This document shows, piece by piece, positions 12,084-24,785 of a stretch of DNA of 64,000 nt; positions within the stretch are counted from its first letter, which is position 1; every line of letters starts with the position of its first letter. The notes under the pieces were generated by a model that was not told the DNA's origin, did not search any database, and saw nothing but the letters and a program-made list of their open reading frames with translations. A program made the position numbers and the translations under genes. The stretch is from Rhipicephalus microplus (lineage: Eukaryota; Arthropoda; Arachnida; Ixodida; Ixodidae): contig NC_134701.1 in NCBI RefSeq assembly GCF_043290135.1, positions 99,592,202 through 99,656,201 on the forward strand, read 5' to 3'.

Positions 12084-13684
12084 CTTTTAAATGAGTATCC
12101 GTTTATCATTGGTGAGTAAGTTTGGTAATGATTTGGCTGAATTTGTTTCTAGTTATTTCTCTTTTGAGCCATTATACATTTCAATTTGTTTTGTACTGCA
12201 TGAAAATAAATGTAACCTTACACAGAATATGTGTGTTCGAAGAAGTTTCATTTACCAACCTACTCATGGGCAAGAAATTGGGTAAAATGAAACGAACCTG
12301 CGAAGATTAGTTTCGAGCATAGCTACTCTACATGGCATATCTCGTACACATTGCGTTGGTTGAATATGTCAATTTCAACCTTTCAATTTTAATCAGAATA
12401 AGCAAGCTATCACCCGTGGTTGTATATGTGTGTGATATTTATGCATACTGTGATACCGGTTCGCAATTACAATTAAGGTCACAAACCTAGTCAAGCTGAA
12501 TACACGATTTTTGTCCATGCACCTTTCATCTGCACTGGAACTGTTGTTAATAAAAAATAAACTTCAGTTTAGAAATTTATTCTAGAAGCCAAAAGCACGG
12601 TATCTCTTTATCACACAAATCAAATTGCCATTGTTCTGTTTCATTTTGGACAATACGGGACCCTCTCAGCAGAACTCGATTAACTGCTATAGTTCATTTA
12701 AACCATTGACAGTGACATTACACTGAAGCATGCAGCATGACAAATAGCGGGAGAGAAGACGCAAAGTAATCACTCTGTTTGTATCAGCTCTAACTGTCCG
12801 TGCTCTTTGGTCTTGCTGCATGTTATGATGCCCACCAAATTAGCACGAAAGCGTGTCCCTACAAAGGCAGTCAACTTGGCTGCAAGCAGTTAGCTCACTG
12901 CATGTGTAGATTTTCTTCAAAACACCGTCACGACTGATTGCTGGTCGAATATCCAAACACGTGAAAAGTAACATACCAGGTATGATATTGGTATTTCAGC
13001 ACTGGACACTTTTGCGATAAGAGAGGATGGAGGAAAAAATTATGAACCCTGAATTGTTTAATTTTTGAAGGAGCACAGTACAGCGCTTTTGGGTCAAAAG
13101 GGGAGTGAAAGAAGCAAGTGCGAAAGCCTACTTCTCAAAAACTTAGTACCCGCCACCACGCATAATGTCAGGCCGGGCAACCTCTTGAAAAAAAAAAGTG
13201 CTCAGTGATTCTGCGAATTGAACCAAGTACCTCCTAGATTGTAGTTGAGCGCTGTAACCGCTCGTCCACTGCAGCAGTGCTTGTGTTCGCCTTATTGCTG
13301 ATATATCGTCATTCCTTCGAATGAAGCCAAATGCAAAAACGTCCCGTGAAACTTTCTCAAAAATAGAAAAAATAGTTAGAATTCGTTTTCCCAAGGTTAC
13401 TAGAAGATAGAAACCGCCACGTGTGATTGTATAACCGTGCGCTATTTATTCTTGTACATTACTGTCATGACGTTGGGATAGCCGGCTCTAACGTAGGCTA
13501 CCTTCTCATAGTTTTCCAAATATAGATAAGAAAATAAAAATATATATCGGCCTGTGACAACGCTAATCAACTATTATGAGTTCACTGTAACTAGTGTCAC
13601 TTTCACTAGATGAATGCTCAGTTTGCTTTCATTATCGTTATTTAGGAAAGTTTTGGCTCATTAACTCAACTCTCTTAATTAGCA

Positions 13685-14330
13685 TTGATTCTCACACCTA
13701 AGGACAGTCACACATCATCTCGCTTTCTGAGTGGCTGTCACTCCCATATAACGCGTACTCCACCTTTTTATGCTCTCCGAGCATCTGACCCTGCTTTGCG
13801 GAGACATTCCCTGACGTCTGCTGGGCCAGAAAATTGTCTTTATTATCTATCAATTTCAAGCTTTCGCGAAGCCGAAGCGAGAGTCTCTCTCTCTCTCTTT
13901 TCATCCTTTTCGCACGTGTGATAACGTCTCTCGACCTCAAGACTCGTATACACGTCCCTTGCTTCGTTTGCGCACTCAAACAACGCTGGGCGAAATATTT
14001 GCACCGTGTTTTGTGAAAAGCATTAGCACTGAGACACCTCCCGACGAGTCTCCCTCATTTTACGTAGACATATACCTAAGCGTAAGCGTATGCACGTTCT
14101 CGCATTCCGGCTTTATAAAAATGCTGCGGTGCATGGAACCAGCGAAATTGCGCTCACAATTTCATTTGATTACTGCTGTTATCTATTTCCGCACAATTCG
14201 TCTGCAGGCACCAAAGTCGCTGATGTGTCTTGTAATAAGAATATTGTAACAAAGGCTACCTTTGACTATAGGTACAAAACACCCTTACGTTCACCGCTAT
14301 ACCGTGCTAGATTGCACCGAATCAGTTAAG
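13685..14330. other. Overlapping open frames without recognised domain (left arm)
   Basis: Several overlapping frames occur on both strands. Their mirror in the right arm includes a 188-codon minus-strand frame (16058-16624) that stays open there but is broken in the left arm. A short 'ctctctctct' run and the 'aagctttcgcgaagccgaag' stretch lie inside. I recognise no domain, and the strand of any real gene is undecided. Confidence 0.25.
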
Positions 14331-14641
14331 TAGCAGCGCAGCTTCAATGAAATGTAAGGTAACTGGTCGCGTTAAATAAGGGAAGACATTCGAGGCACAT
14401 TTTCAAACATTGCATGCATCGATTTATGTGTGGTTTCATTTATGTGGTACACCTGGAGTGTTGTTTACTTGTACTTGGCGAGATAGTGCATGGATTGCTC
14501 GATGACTTAAGGCCATCGAGCAATTTCGTTTTTAGCTACAGTCGTTGATGAAAGGCGAGTGCTTGGCTTTGCACAGCCCGCCAAAACGCCTATTACAACG
14601 TACGCGGCATCCCGTAAGCGCTGTAGCAGACGCTCGCGGAA

Positions 14642-15149
14642 CTGAAACTTAGATGCAGCAAATCATTGGCTGTCATCGTATACTCTCGATGCTAGACGCT
14701 TTGCGTGCTACCTTGATATTATCGGCACACACTTCTTTCTTTCCTTGTCGTTTCATCAGCTATCGTGTGTCCTCCTTGCCCTCTTAAGTGCCGAATAAGT
14801 TAAATTCATACCCGCGCTATAGTAATCCCTCCAGATAAGAGAACTTTTGGCTAAGAAAATGCGTAGCCAAAGAGAAAGCTTTGTGAATTCGGCCCCTGAA
14901 ACTTAGATGCAGCAAATCATTGGCTGTCATCGTATACTCTCGATACTAGACGCTTTGCGTGCTACCTTGATATTATCGGCACACACTTCTTTCTTTCCTT
15001 GTCGTTTCATAGCTATCGTGTGTCCTCCTTGCCCTCTTAAGTGCCGAATAGGTTCAATTCGTACCCGCGCTATAGTAATCCCTCCAGATAAGAGAACTTT
15101 CGGCTAAGAAAATGCGTAGCCAAAAAGAAAGCTTTGTGAATTCGGCCCC
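14642..15149 (+). repeat. 254-bp tandem duplication at inner end of left arm
   Basis: Two near-identical 254-bp copies, 14642-14895 and 14896-15149. Each begins 'ctgaaacttagatgcagcaa' and ends with the terminus 'tttgtgaattcggcccc'. The right arm has a single copy (15408 to about 15660), so this is a gain in the left arm or a loss in the right arm after the arms diverged. Confidence 0.9.
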
Positions 15150-15407
15150 AGTTATATATTGATGGCGAAACCGAGGTTTAACAGATTTCACACGCTTTAC
15201 TTGTGAGCTACTTTTTTCTCTGTTGTCTTCACAGATGACCGAGCAAAATATGATTGCACTGCAAGATTTACGTCAAATCTGTAGCTGTAGGTTTCACGCA
15301 CCACTGTTGCTCCTCCATGCTTTGTATATCCACAGTTCTGCGATTCTAAAGATGCAATTCATGATAATTCAACCATGCAACAGAGTGGTTATAATATTAC
15401 GGGTTCT
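15150..15407. other. Unique 258-bp spacer at palindrome centre
   Basis: This is the only part of the palindrome without a mirror copy. It contains a splice-acceptor-like 'ttgtcttcacag' followed by an ATG frame (from 15235) that I cannot assign. Both edges abut GGGGCC-type termini. It ends '...gggttct', resembling the '...ctgttct' before the outer left terminus at 5302. Confidence 0.7.
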
Positions 15408-18228
15408 GGGGCCGAATTCACAAAGCTTTCTCTTTGGCTACGCATTTTCTTAGCCAAAAGTTCTCTTATCTGGAGGGATTACTATAGCGCGGTTATGAAT
15501 TTAACTTATTCGGCACTTAAGAGGGCAAGGAGGACACACGATAGTCGATGAAACGACAAGGAAAGAAAGAAGTGTGTGCCGATAATATCAAGGTAGCACG
15601 CAAAGCGTCTAGCATCGAGAGAAGACGATGATAGCCAATGATTTGCTGCATCTAAGTTTCAGTTCCGCGAGCGTCTGCTACAGCGCTTACAGGATGCCGC
15701 GTACGTTGTAATAGACGTTCTGGTGGGCTGTGCAAAGCCAAGCACTCGCCTTTAATCAACGACTGTAGCTAAAAAAAATAATTGCTCGATGGCCTTAAGC
15801 CACCGAGCAATCCATGCACTATCTCGCCAAGTACAAGTATAAACAACACTCCAGGTGCATCACATAAATGAAACCACACATAAATCGATGCATGCAATGT
15901 TTTAAATTGTGCCTCGAATGCCTTCCCTTATTTAACGCGACCAGGTACCTTACATTTCATTGAAGCTGCGCTGCTACTTAACTAATTCGGTGCAATATAG
16001 CACGGTATAGTGGTGAACGTAAGGGTGTTTTGTACCTATAGTCAAAGGTAGCCTTTGTTACAATATTCTTATTACAAGACACAAGAGCGACTTTGGTGCC
16101 TGCAGACGAATTGTGCGGAAATAGATAACAGCAGTAATCAAATGAAATTGTGAGCGCAATTTCGCTGGTTCCATGCACCGCAGCATTTTTATAAAGCCGG
16201 TTTGCGAGAACGTGCATACGCTTACGCTTAGGTATATGTCTACGTAAAATGAGGGAGACTCGTCGGGAGGTGTGTAAGTGCTAATGCTTTTCACAAAACA
16301 CGGTGCAGATATTTCGTCCAGCGTTGTTTGAGTGCGCAAACAAAGCAAGGGACGTGTATACGAGTCTTGAGGTCGAGAGACGTTCTCACACGTGCGAAAA
16401 GAATGAAAAGAGAGAGAGACTCTCGTTTCGGCTTCGCGAAAGCTTGAAATTGATAGATAATAAAGACAATTTTCTGGCCCAGCAGACGTCAGCGAAAGTC
16501 TCCGCAAAGCAGCGTCAGATGCTCGGAGAACATAAAAAAGTGGAGTACGCGTTATATGAGAGTGACAGCCACTACGAAAGCGAGATGAAGTGTGACTGTC
16601 CTTAGATGTGAGAATCAATGCCAATTAGGAAAGTTGAGCTAATGAGCCAAAACTTTCTTAAATAACGATAATGGAAGCAAACTGAGCATTCATTTAGTGA
16701 TAGTGACACTAGTGACAGTGAACTTATAACAGTTGATTAGCGTTGTCACAGGCCGATATATATTTTTATTTTCTTATTTATATTTGGCAAACTATGAGAA
16801 GGTAGCCTACGTTAGCGCCAGCTATCCCAACGTCATGATAGTAATGTACAAGAATAAATAGCACACCGTTATACATTCACACGTGGCGGTTTCTATCTTC
16901 TAGTAACCTTGGGCAAACGCATTCTAACTATTTTTTCTATTTTTGACAAAGTTTCACCGGACGTTTTTGCATTTGGCTTCATTCAAAGGAATGACGATAT
17001 ATCAGCAATAGGGTTAATGCAAGCACTGCTGCAGTGAACGAGCGGTTACAGCGCTCAACTACAATCTAGGAGGTACTTGGTTCGATTCGCAGAATCACTG
17101 GCACTTTTTTTTTTTCGAGAGGTTGCCCGGCCAGACATTATGCGTGGTGGCGGGTACTAATTTTTTGAGAATTAGGCTTTCGCACTTGCTTCTTTCACTT
17201 CCCTTTTGTTCCAAAAGCACTGTACTGTGCTCCTTCAAAAATTAAACAATTCAGGGTTCATAATTTTCTCCTCCATCCTCTCTTATCGAAAAAGTGTCCA
17301 GTACTGAAATACCAATAACATACCTGGTGTATCACTTTTCACGTGTTTGGATATTCGACCAGCAATCAGTCTTCACGGTGTTTTGAAGAAAATCTACACA
17401 TGCAGTGAGCTAACTGCTTGCAGCCAAGCTGACTGCTTTTGTAGGGACACGCTTTCGTGCTAATTTGGTGGGCATCATCACATGCAGCAAGACCAAAGAG
17501 CACGGACAGTTAGAGCTGACGCAAACAGCGTGATTAGTTTGTGTCTTCTCTCCCGCTATTTGTCATGCTGCACGCTTCAGTGTAATGTCGCTGTCAATGG
17601 TTAAAATGAACTATAGCAGTTAATCGAGTTCTGCTGAGAGGGTCCCCTATTGTCCAGAATGGAACAGAACAATGGCAATTTGATTTGTGTGATAAAGAAA
17701 TACACTGCTTTTGGTTACTAGAATAAATTTCTAAATGCTGAAGTTTATTTTTTATTAACAACAGTTCCAGTGCAGATGAAAGGTGCATGGACAAAACTCG
17801 TGTATTCAGCTTGACTAGGTTTGTGACCTTAATTGTCATTGCGAACCGGTATCACAGTAAGCATAAATATCACACACATATACAACCACGGGTGATAGCT
17901 TGCTTATTCTGATTAAAATTGAAAGGTTGAAATCGACATCTTCAACCAACACAATGTGTACGAGATATGCCATGTAGAGTAGCTATGCGGTAAACTAATC
18001 TTCGCAGGTTTGTTCCAATTTACCCAATTTCTTGCCCATGACTGTAGGTTGGTAAATGAAACAACTTTTTGAACACACATAGACTGTGTAAGGTTACATT
18101 TATTTTTATGCAGTACAAAACAAATTGAAATGTATAATGGCTCAAAAGAGAAATAAGTAGAAACAAATTCAGCCAAATCATTACCAAACTTACTCACCGA
18201 TGATAAACGGATTCTCATTTAAAAAATA

Positions 18229-18355
18229 CATACATACATACATACATACATACATACACACATACATACATACATACATACATACATACATACATACATA
18301 CACATACGCACACACACATATATACATATGTACACCCATACATACATACATACAC
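18229..18355. repeat. (CATA)n microsatellite, right arm
   Basis: Complement of the left-arm TATG array; shorter and with a cacaca/tatata interruption. Confidence 0.95.
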
Positions 18356-20879
18356 TCAGGTGTAAATAATAAAATCAATAGCTATAAAACAACAATTCTA
18401 ATACACTCATTTTGAATATACTACAGAAAGTAACTTACGAGAGAAATCCACCGGCACTGTTATGTCTGAACACGGTGTTTCTCGAACCATCTCGCAAAAG
18501 CTTGATGCATAGTTTTCCGCTGCTGCCCAGTGACAAGCAGTTTTTATAAAAAACACAAGAATAAAGCCCTTGACAATGTCATGCTAAAGAAAGGGGCTGT
18601 GCATCAATATTTTGTACATGTCTGCAATATCACTCTGTTTATTTACATAGCTTGGCTCATTCACAACCCACTAACAAAGCATGTTAGGACACTTGGGCTG
18701 AAAGTTGGCACAGCGCGAGTAAATTATAGACAATACATGAATAATACAATTATAAGCTACTAAGCTCCTTGGTGCAAACAGTGTTTATATTGACAGCTAT
18801 AGGTGCCATTTCGTTTCCCCAAAACACTTATCAAAAGTAGAATCAACTTTATTTAGCTAAAAAGTTTCTATTCTGGCGCATCGTGGTGGCCCAACTGTGG
18901 AAGTGACTCTTTCGGCCAAAAAAACAAAAACCAATTATTTTTCCAGTTCGTGAATTCACCCCATGCTAACATTGAGGCAGCTGGTAGGAGTGCTTTTGGA
19001 GAGAGAAAACCACCACATTCCCACCAGTTGTGGCCTTGGGTAGCTACTTCACTTCACAAAATGATGAAAAACACTCCTCAAAAAGACTTCAAAGTTTGCA
19101 CACCAACACAGTTAGTTACCATACAGCTGTCTATTAGTCTGCTTGAAAAATATTGAGTTTACTGGTGGGCAAAGACTGTACACTATGTGAGGTGATGCTC
19201 CAGTGCACTGCATGTATGTCTTGCTGCTGGCCTCAACTGCGATGTTGCTCAGCACTTATGTGTCAAATACCAACTAATACTATGCCACTGCAAAGTGATT
19301 ATGTGTCATTTGCATGAAACAGGGACCACAATAATAGAACATAACATTTGCCATCACAACGTTCAAAAACTGTAAATAAATTTCCACAGAGTTTTCACAG
19401 TTCATCTGAGGATAGTAGTATTGGTTGTAAACACATTCTTACTTCCACTAACAAACTATTTTAAGATGACAGATTCAATATTAGAGTATACCAGCACTTT
19501 TGTAGGGCTAAACAATTGTACAGGCACCTAGAAAAACACAACTGAATGCATGCTATAGCTACATATAAAAATAAACACTTTTATTTCTAGTCTGAGTAGA
19601 GCTGCATAGATGATAAGTCACTTGCATTACATTATGAACGAAATTATCCGAGCAAAGTATACATTTAAAAAGTTACACTTACACAGTAGATAAGTAGACT
19701 GTTGAAGGACGGACAGGCAGTGGGATAATACCCAAGCACTAAAATCTACTGTTAAGATATACTAGGAGTAGTGATGATCCTCTTCCTTCCAAATAAAATA
19801 ATCCACATAGATTCACTTCCCAGAGCTTATACACTCATGGCATCATTGGTGCTATACAAATGATAGTACACTGAAGGATTACATCGACTAAGTACATAAT
19901 TACTGCATCCATGGCTTTACTTCTTGTACTACAAAGAATGCAAACACAGTTACCATTGGCTACCATGGATGCTGTGATTTCTGGCATGCAAATGTAGAGG
20001 CACGCAGGCACTTAACACACATGTTAAAAACTTCAGCTCAAAAATATTTGCCCACTAACACTACAGCATCCTTTAAATTAGTGTCATAGTTTGGTATCTT
20101 CTATGCAAAATTTAAAGATTTTCGAATGCAAGCAAAGCAACTGCTGAATAATGCACTGCTAAGAAGTTAAGCAGCTGCTGCTCCTGACATCACAATGTGC
20201 TCTTTCTGCTGTTGTAAACTCTGAGCAGGAGAACAGTCACTGGCAGTCCCTTTATACTTGTTGGTCTTCTGTGCTCTGTTCTTGATACACTGTACATGAC
20301 CGTGGAGCACCGAACCCCTTGTTACTGCTGGAACTTAGAAAAACACAGATCATTGTTTCAACCATGCTACATGCAAGAATGTATAGTTGTCAATTATGTG
20401 CTCATATTTACAGATATTGTATTTTCAGAAGCCAATGACAAGCCTCAACACACACACAAACAGTGAAGGCTGAAAATATATTTAATATGATACAAGAGCA
20501 AAACCACAATGTTATAGATGAAGGCATGAAACTTCTGACAGACATAAAAAGCCAATAGAGTTTCTTTTATTTCGACTTTACACTAGGTGCGAGAAGTAGA
20601 CCACAAATAAGTTCACTAAGAAACACAAGTTAGACTGCATTACAACACAACAGCCAATGTTCATAACTTTAGGGCTGTCTAACATAGCCAGCTCACCATA
20701 CCGCATATAGGAGCAAATGGGCAGTCTAGAAGACACAAAGAATTTGTGGATTATGAGTGTGCTTGTTACTGACATCTATTATTCTAAATGAAGAAAACCT
20801 TTCAAAAATGCACTTCATCAGGGGAAATAATCATACGCAACAAACACAACGGGCTCCTACAGGTGCCACCAACACTCAC

Positions 20880-20992
20880 CATTATTGTTGATACCAGTGT
20901 GTTGCCGGATGGATATGCTGTGTCCTGCACAGAACACCAAAGGAGCGCTCCATGACTTGGATTGCATGTGTGCTAGCTGCATCGCTCTGCTG
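20880..20992 (-). pseudogene. Harbinger-like transposase C-terminal exon (right arm)
   Basis: A 113-bp mirror of 9276-9388 with the same acceptor and donor. It encodes 'SDAASTHAIQVMERSFGVLC', one residue different from the left arm in the core (Ser for Cys). It carries the ERxFGV block typical of the Harbinger nuclease C-terminal part. Confidence 0.7.
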
Positions 20993-21594
20993 CTGAAATA
21001 GGCTAGCCACAGACAGAGAAATGAGAAGCCATAGCTTTGAAACACACTGAACGTCGCCATTAGAGACCAACAATGCATACTTAGGTCAGGTACAATTTGC
21101 AGAAAAATATATATCACTATGCAATCGTGGTGAACATGTTCGGCTGAAACACAAGCAACAGCACTGAGAGAGAAAAAGCTACATTAGGTAAAAGATGCAG
21201 TTACTGGCCCTATGTCATCTGAGGCTTCTTCAATAGGTCTTTCTGCTTGCAAGTTGTGAACAGCCAGGCAATTTTCACCCACTTGCTATTTCCTTCCAGA
21301 GCACTTGATCCACAGAGGAAGTGACAAGCTCGAGAGCTCAATAAGGAATCAAAGTATTTGTGCTCGTTTCAAAGCACAAGCTTTTGTGTCTCAGATTATT
21401 GGAGTTTCATTCATAAGCTGCAGGCTTTCAGCTTTCAACATTCCCAATTATCTTGTAATTTAGTTCTATAAATGTTGAATAATAATTATGTGTAAGAATA
21501 TTACAGGTATCCACTGAAAGCAACAATGCTTTGGTTTTCAATTTGTGCACAGTAAGTGGTGTTCACGTAATCGTATGTATTAAAAAAAACTAAC

Positions 21595-21852
21595 CTTGCA
21601 GCCAGCCGTTAGGCAGTTTTGTGCCCTCGAAGCTCCCAAGCAGATTGCAGTCCTTCCAGATGAGGCTGCCATGCATGCTTCCACGCCACATCCGCTGAAT
21701 GATAACAGTCCCAGCAGTGACATAGGCTTGCACAGTTAGGGAGAACGTGTCCTTCCTATTTTTGTACAGGTGCTCCAAGTAATGATGAGGATTGATGTGC
21801 CAGAATGTGCAACCGATGCATCACAGGACCTTAACAAACCAATCTCTGCGAT
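21595..21852 (-). pseudogene. Harbinger/HARBI1-like transposase exon, catalytic region (right arm)
   Basis: A 258-bp mirror of 8415-8672 with identical splice boundaries. Here the frame is open through 'CIGCTFWHINPHHYLEHLY', so the left-arm TGA is a private change. 'IGCT' matches the start of the family's 'IGC(I/T)DGTHI' block, but the catalytic Asp is already missing, as in the left arm. Downstream are 'WRGSMHGSLIWKDCNLLGSF' and 'NGWLQG'. Because the Asp loss is shared, the element was probably catalytically dead before the two arms diverged and would have needed a transposase supplied in trans. Confidence 0.75.
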
Positions 21853-21879
21853 CTGTGAAGAGCCAAAAACGAGATATTT

Positions 21880-22037
21880 AAAAACAATCATTAACCCGTG
21901 TGCTCAGATTTGGGCGCACGTTAAAGAACCCCAGGTGGTCGAAATTTCCGGAGCCCTCCACCACGGCGTCTCTCATAATCTTATAGTGGTTTTGGGACGT
22001 TAAACCCCACATATCAATCAATCAAAAACAATCATTA
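21880..22037 (+). mobile_element. Ruka SINE, 5'-truncated, with 14-bp target duplication
   Basis: The SINE body 21894-22023 lacks the tRNA-like head and ends in 'atcaatcaatc'. It is flanked by perfect 14-bp duplications 'aaaaacaatcatta' (21880-21893 and 22024-22037). The left arm has the empty site near 8383 ('taatgattgtttttaaa'), which proves insertion after the inverted copies existed. Confidence 0.95.
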
Positions 22038-22585
22038 AAAGCACTCACTTCTAATACTCATTTGAGGAAGTTATCACTTCGTTAAAGTGACCAAAATCTG
22101 CTATAATAACTTTGAAATAAACTGAAGCCTCATGTAAAATTTGCGTACCACAATATATATGTCCTACTGAAGTATAGTACTACCACAGTGGTAATCATCT
22201 ATAGAACTAATTTTCCAAAATAACATAAATTTTTAAGTGCAACCTGGCTCCTGAAAAATAAATTCACATTAACTTTCCAACTATGAAACGTGGTCAATCG
22301 ACAGGCCCAATCTCATAATAAAACAAGAGCTTACTTGTATCAAATCACAGAAAACATTTTATGTATTTGCTCTATAATATATGTATGTATATAACAGTAG
22401 TAGTAAATTTTTCATGCTTCAACTTACCATAGAGAAACATTACATCTGATGGGCTTAAAAACTTGCACACGTTATAGAACTGCGTGAATGATACAAGAGG
22501 GTACCGGTGAAATTTAGTTCTGCAAGGTGAACTCACCGATGGCAGCATTTAGTAGCCGTCGGTGTCATGAGGAACCAAGTGTGCT

Positions 22586-22860
22586 CTACGGCCAACAGGC
22601 AAAGGGCATCTGCAGACTGGAAACTGACGATGACAGCAATGAAGGGCTGGCCAGGCGTGCACATCCATTGATAAAGTGTAAGAACTGGCCATGACCGGCT
22701 GTTTTCAAGGCTCTAGTGCCGTGCAAAATGATGGCCAGACGAACTCGGAAACCTGTAGTTAGGCGATATTGGCCTACAACTTCATCCAAAGCAAGGCACC
22801 GGTGAAATCTTTGCTTTTTTGGGGGGGCTGGAGGGAAGCTTGGCGTTCACGGGCTCTCGC
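22586..22860 (-). pseudogene. Possible N-terminal exon of Harbinger-like transposase (right arm)
   Basis: Mirror of 7561-7872. It retains the '(D)EVxGQYRLT' stretch, but with frame breaks relative to the left arm; a G run near 22820 has changed length. The assignment is as weak as for the left copy. Confidence 0.3.
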
Positions 22861-24785
22861 TGCCACATAGAACTCTCAATTTGTTACCGAAGAACAGTCT
22901 AGGAACGCTTCCAAAGTAACACGATCCACAACAGAAAGTGGCATCTCGCAGTTTTGGTTGATCACATCACAGCGCTAGGACTATGGTTATCACAAAAAGG
23001 AGAAGTGACGACTTAACAAACAAAAGCGCCAAGCTGCCCCACCACGACTTCGCTGGGCAAAACAGTTATCAACGCTGTCTTTCAATTTTCGGTCACACGA
23101 GCACAGCTTGTTCACAAGTCTTCGAACGTCAACACAGCACCACTGTTCACAACGAACATCGTTTCACTCCCGAACAGTACATTGCTCTCAAGTAAATAGA
23201 AGCGTACGGGCTAACTAGTGGCGAAGAAAGAACCGAGCGCGTAGTTCATACGTTTCCGTACGTACTTGGGGTCACTCAAGTAACGTGTCAAAACGCTGTC
23301 AATCCGAAATGTCGCACAGCACCAAACTGAGAGACTGGAAAGTCAAGCGAACAAACTGTTACCGGCACACAAACACACATTGCAGGCTTCTCGAGTGCTA
23401 GTTGCCGTCGATACATCGACGCCGATCCCCGCTTGATAACCACACCGAAGTACAGGCTTCACTGCGCTTCACCGTACACCATTGCACTGCCACAGCTTTC
23501 CGCACTGCTTACACGCACCGAAAGAGCTGCTGTAATCACAACACATCCGGTCAAATGCTGAAGTAACTCGTGCGAGAAGCGTTTGCTGAAAGTCGCACCG
23601 ACCGATATGCTGTTTACGACGCCATGTTGCTTTCGATAACTGCGCAGCACATAAGATGATAAGAGAGCTCTTAGAAAGTGCTTGCACTATTTTCACGGCG
23701 TGACAAAATTTTCTCTTTGGTAACGTCACGGAGTGAGCTGATGTAGAGGGTATTGCTTCACAACCAATCACAAGCTGTGCCTGTCGGCCAAGCCGTCGTC
23801 TGCTAGCGTTTGTCGTCTGCTTCGATCAGAGCATGCGACAGGGGATTCGCCTTCGCAACGCTATTATTCTCAGGTCAAGTGGTCGCTACGTCGCACAAAC
23901 TACATGTCAGTGGCTCGCTCTACCTTTGAATGATGTTCGTGCGCCAAGTTAAATGGCTGGTAATTGACGCAGGGATGAATTCAGCCAAGGTTTGCTCCAG
24001 AATCGTGAGGGTTTGCATATTTTCGTTGTCATACAAAGTTAATATGGTCATTTCATTCCGATTGCTTGCCATAATATCACGGTTCATATCGGTGTCTGAA
24101 CAGTGAAGGTGAAGATGCATGATTTGTTTGTAGTTCCATGCGTAATCACGCGCACCCCTAATACGCTTTGGTTTACAAAGTACGCTTTGTTCCAGATCGT
24201 CGCAAAGTGTATCGACAGCTGTATTTCAGAGATCGCAACCATTGAACAGTTAGAGCCAATCAAAGTACACTAGAGCACAAACTTTAGGAACCACTCACTG
24301 AAAACTTCCTCTCATTTTTATTTCCAATAGCGTGCAAAGATTGTGCTCCCATTAACCTCTTTGGTGGTAATTTCTACCAATGAGGCAAGGATCTCGAGTC
24401 GCACTTTTAATTGGATGAGATGGGGCGCAACACAACAACATAACAAATAGGGTTGATCCTATGCCATGTCGCGTTCGAATGCACCGACCATTCATGTATC
24501 ACATTGGTTTTCATCCAACCACAAATCTTCACATGCGTAGTTTTATGCCATTGGCGCCCAATAAAATTCTTCAATTACTGCGACTTCGAACTTATTGGAC
24601 GATGGTGGTTGTCAACACCATCCACTGCGTACAAGGGAAACAACACGCGAAGCTCAAAGCGCCGAAAGAAATAAAAACGCTCCAGCAGTCATCAGGCAGC
24701 ACTTAATGGGCGTGAATTAACTCAAAACCAGCCAGGGCACCAAAGTATACCGCTGCGGCAGCAGGTTATAAGTAGCCACATTCTT

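Larger units (their letters stand above)
5302..15149 (+). mobile_element. Left arm of ~19.8 kb palindrome: Harbinger-like element copy
   Basis: This 9848-bp segment is the reverse complement, collinear over its whole length, of 15408-25077. Similarity starts abruptly at the terminus 'gggcccggattcacaaaact' and stops at 'gaattcggcccc', the inner end. The two ends form a short imperfect inverted repeat with each other, so each arm can be read as one TIR-bounded DNA transposon copy. The arm carries exons of a PIF/Harbinger-type transposase on the plus strand (8415-8672, 9276-9388), a (TATG)n run and a 254-bp terminal tandem duplication. At about 9.8 kb it is long for a Harbinger element. No 3-bp target duplication is visible at either end. 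Divergence from the other arm is roughly 5 percent by eye, with several indels. Confidence 0.85.

Noticed and set aside
11906..12119. Open frames of repeating Tyr-Ile-His-Thr or Met-Tyr-Val-Cys
   Set aside because: Direct translation of the TATG/CATA microsatellite; also seen at 18190-18415.
24461..24706. Conserved 81-codon frame as an intact host gene
   Set aside because: It sits inside a transposon arm with a mirror copy, has 9 of 81 changes and no domain. It is kept only as a low-confidence element ORF.
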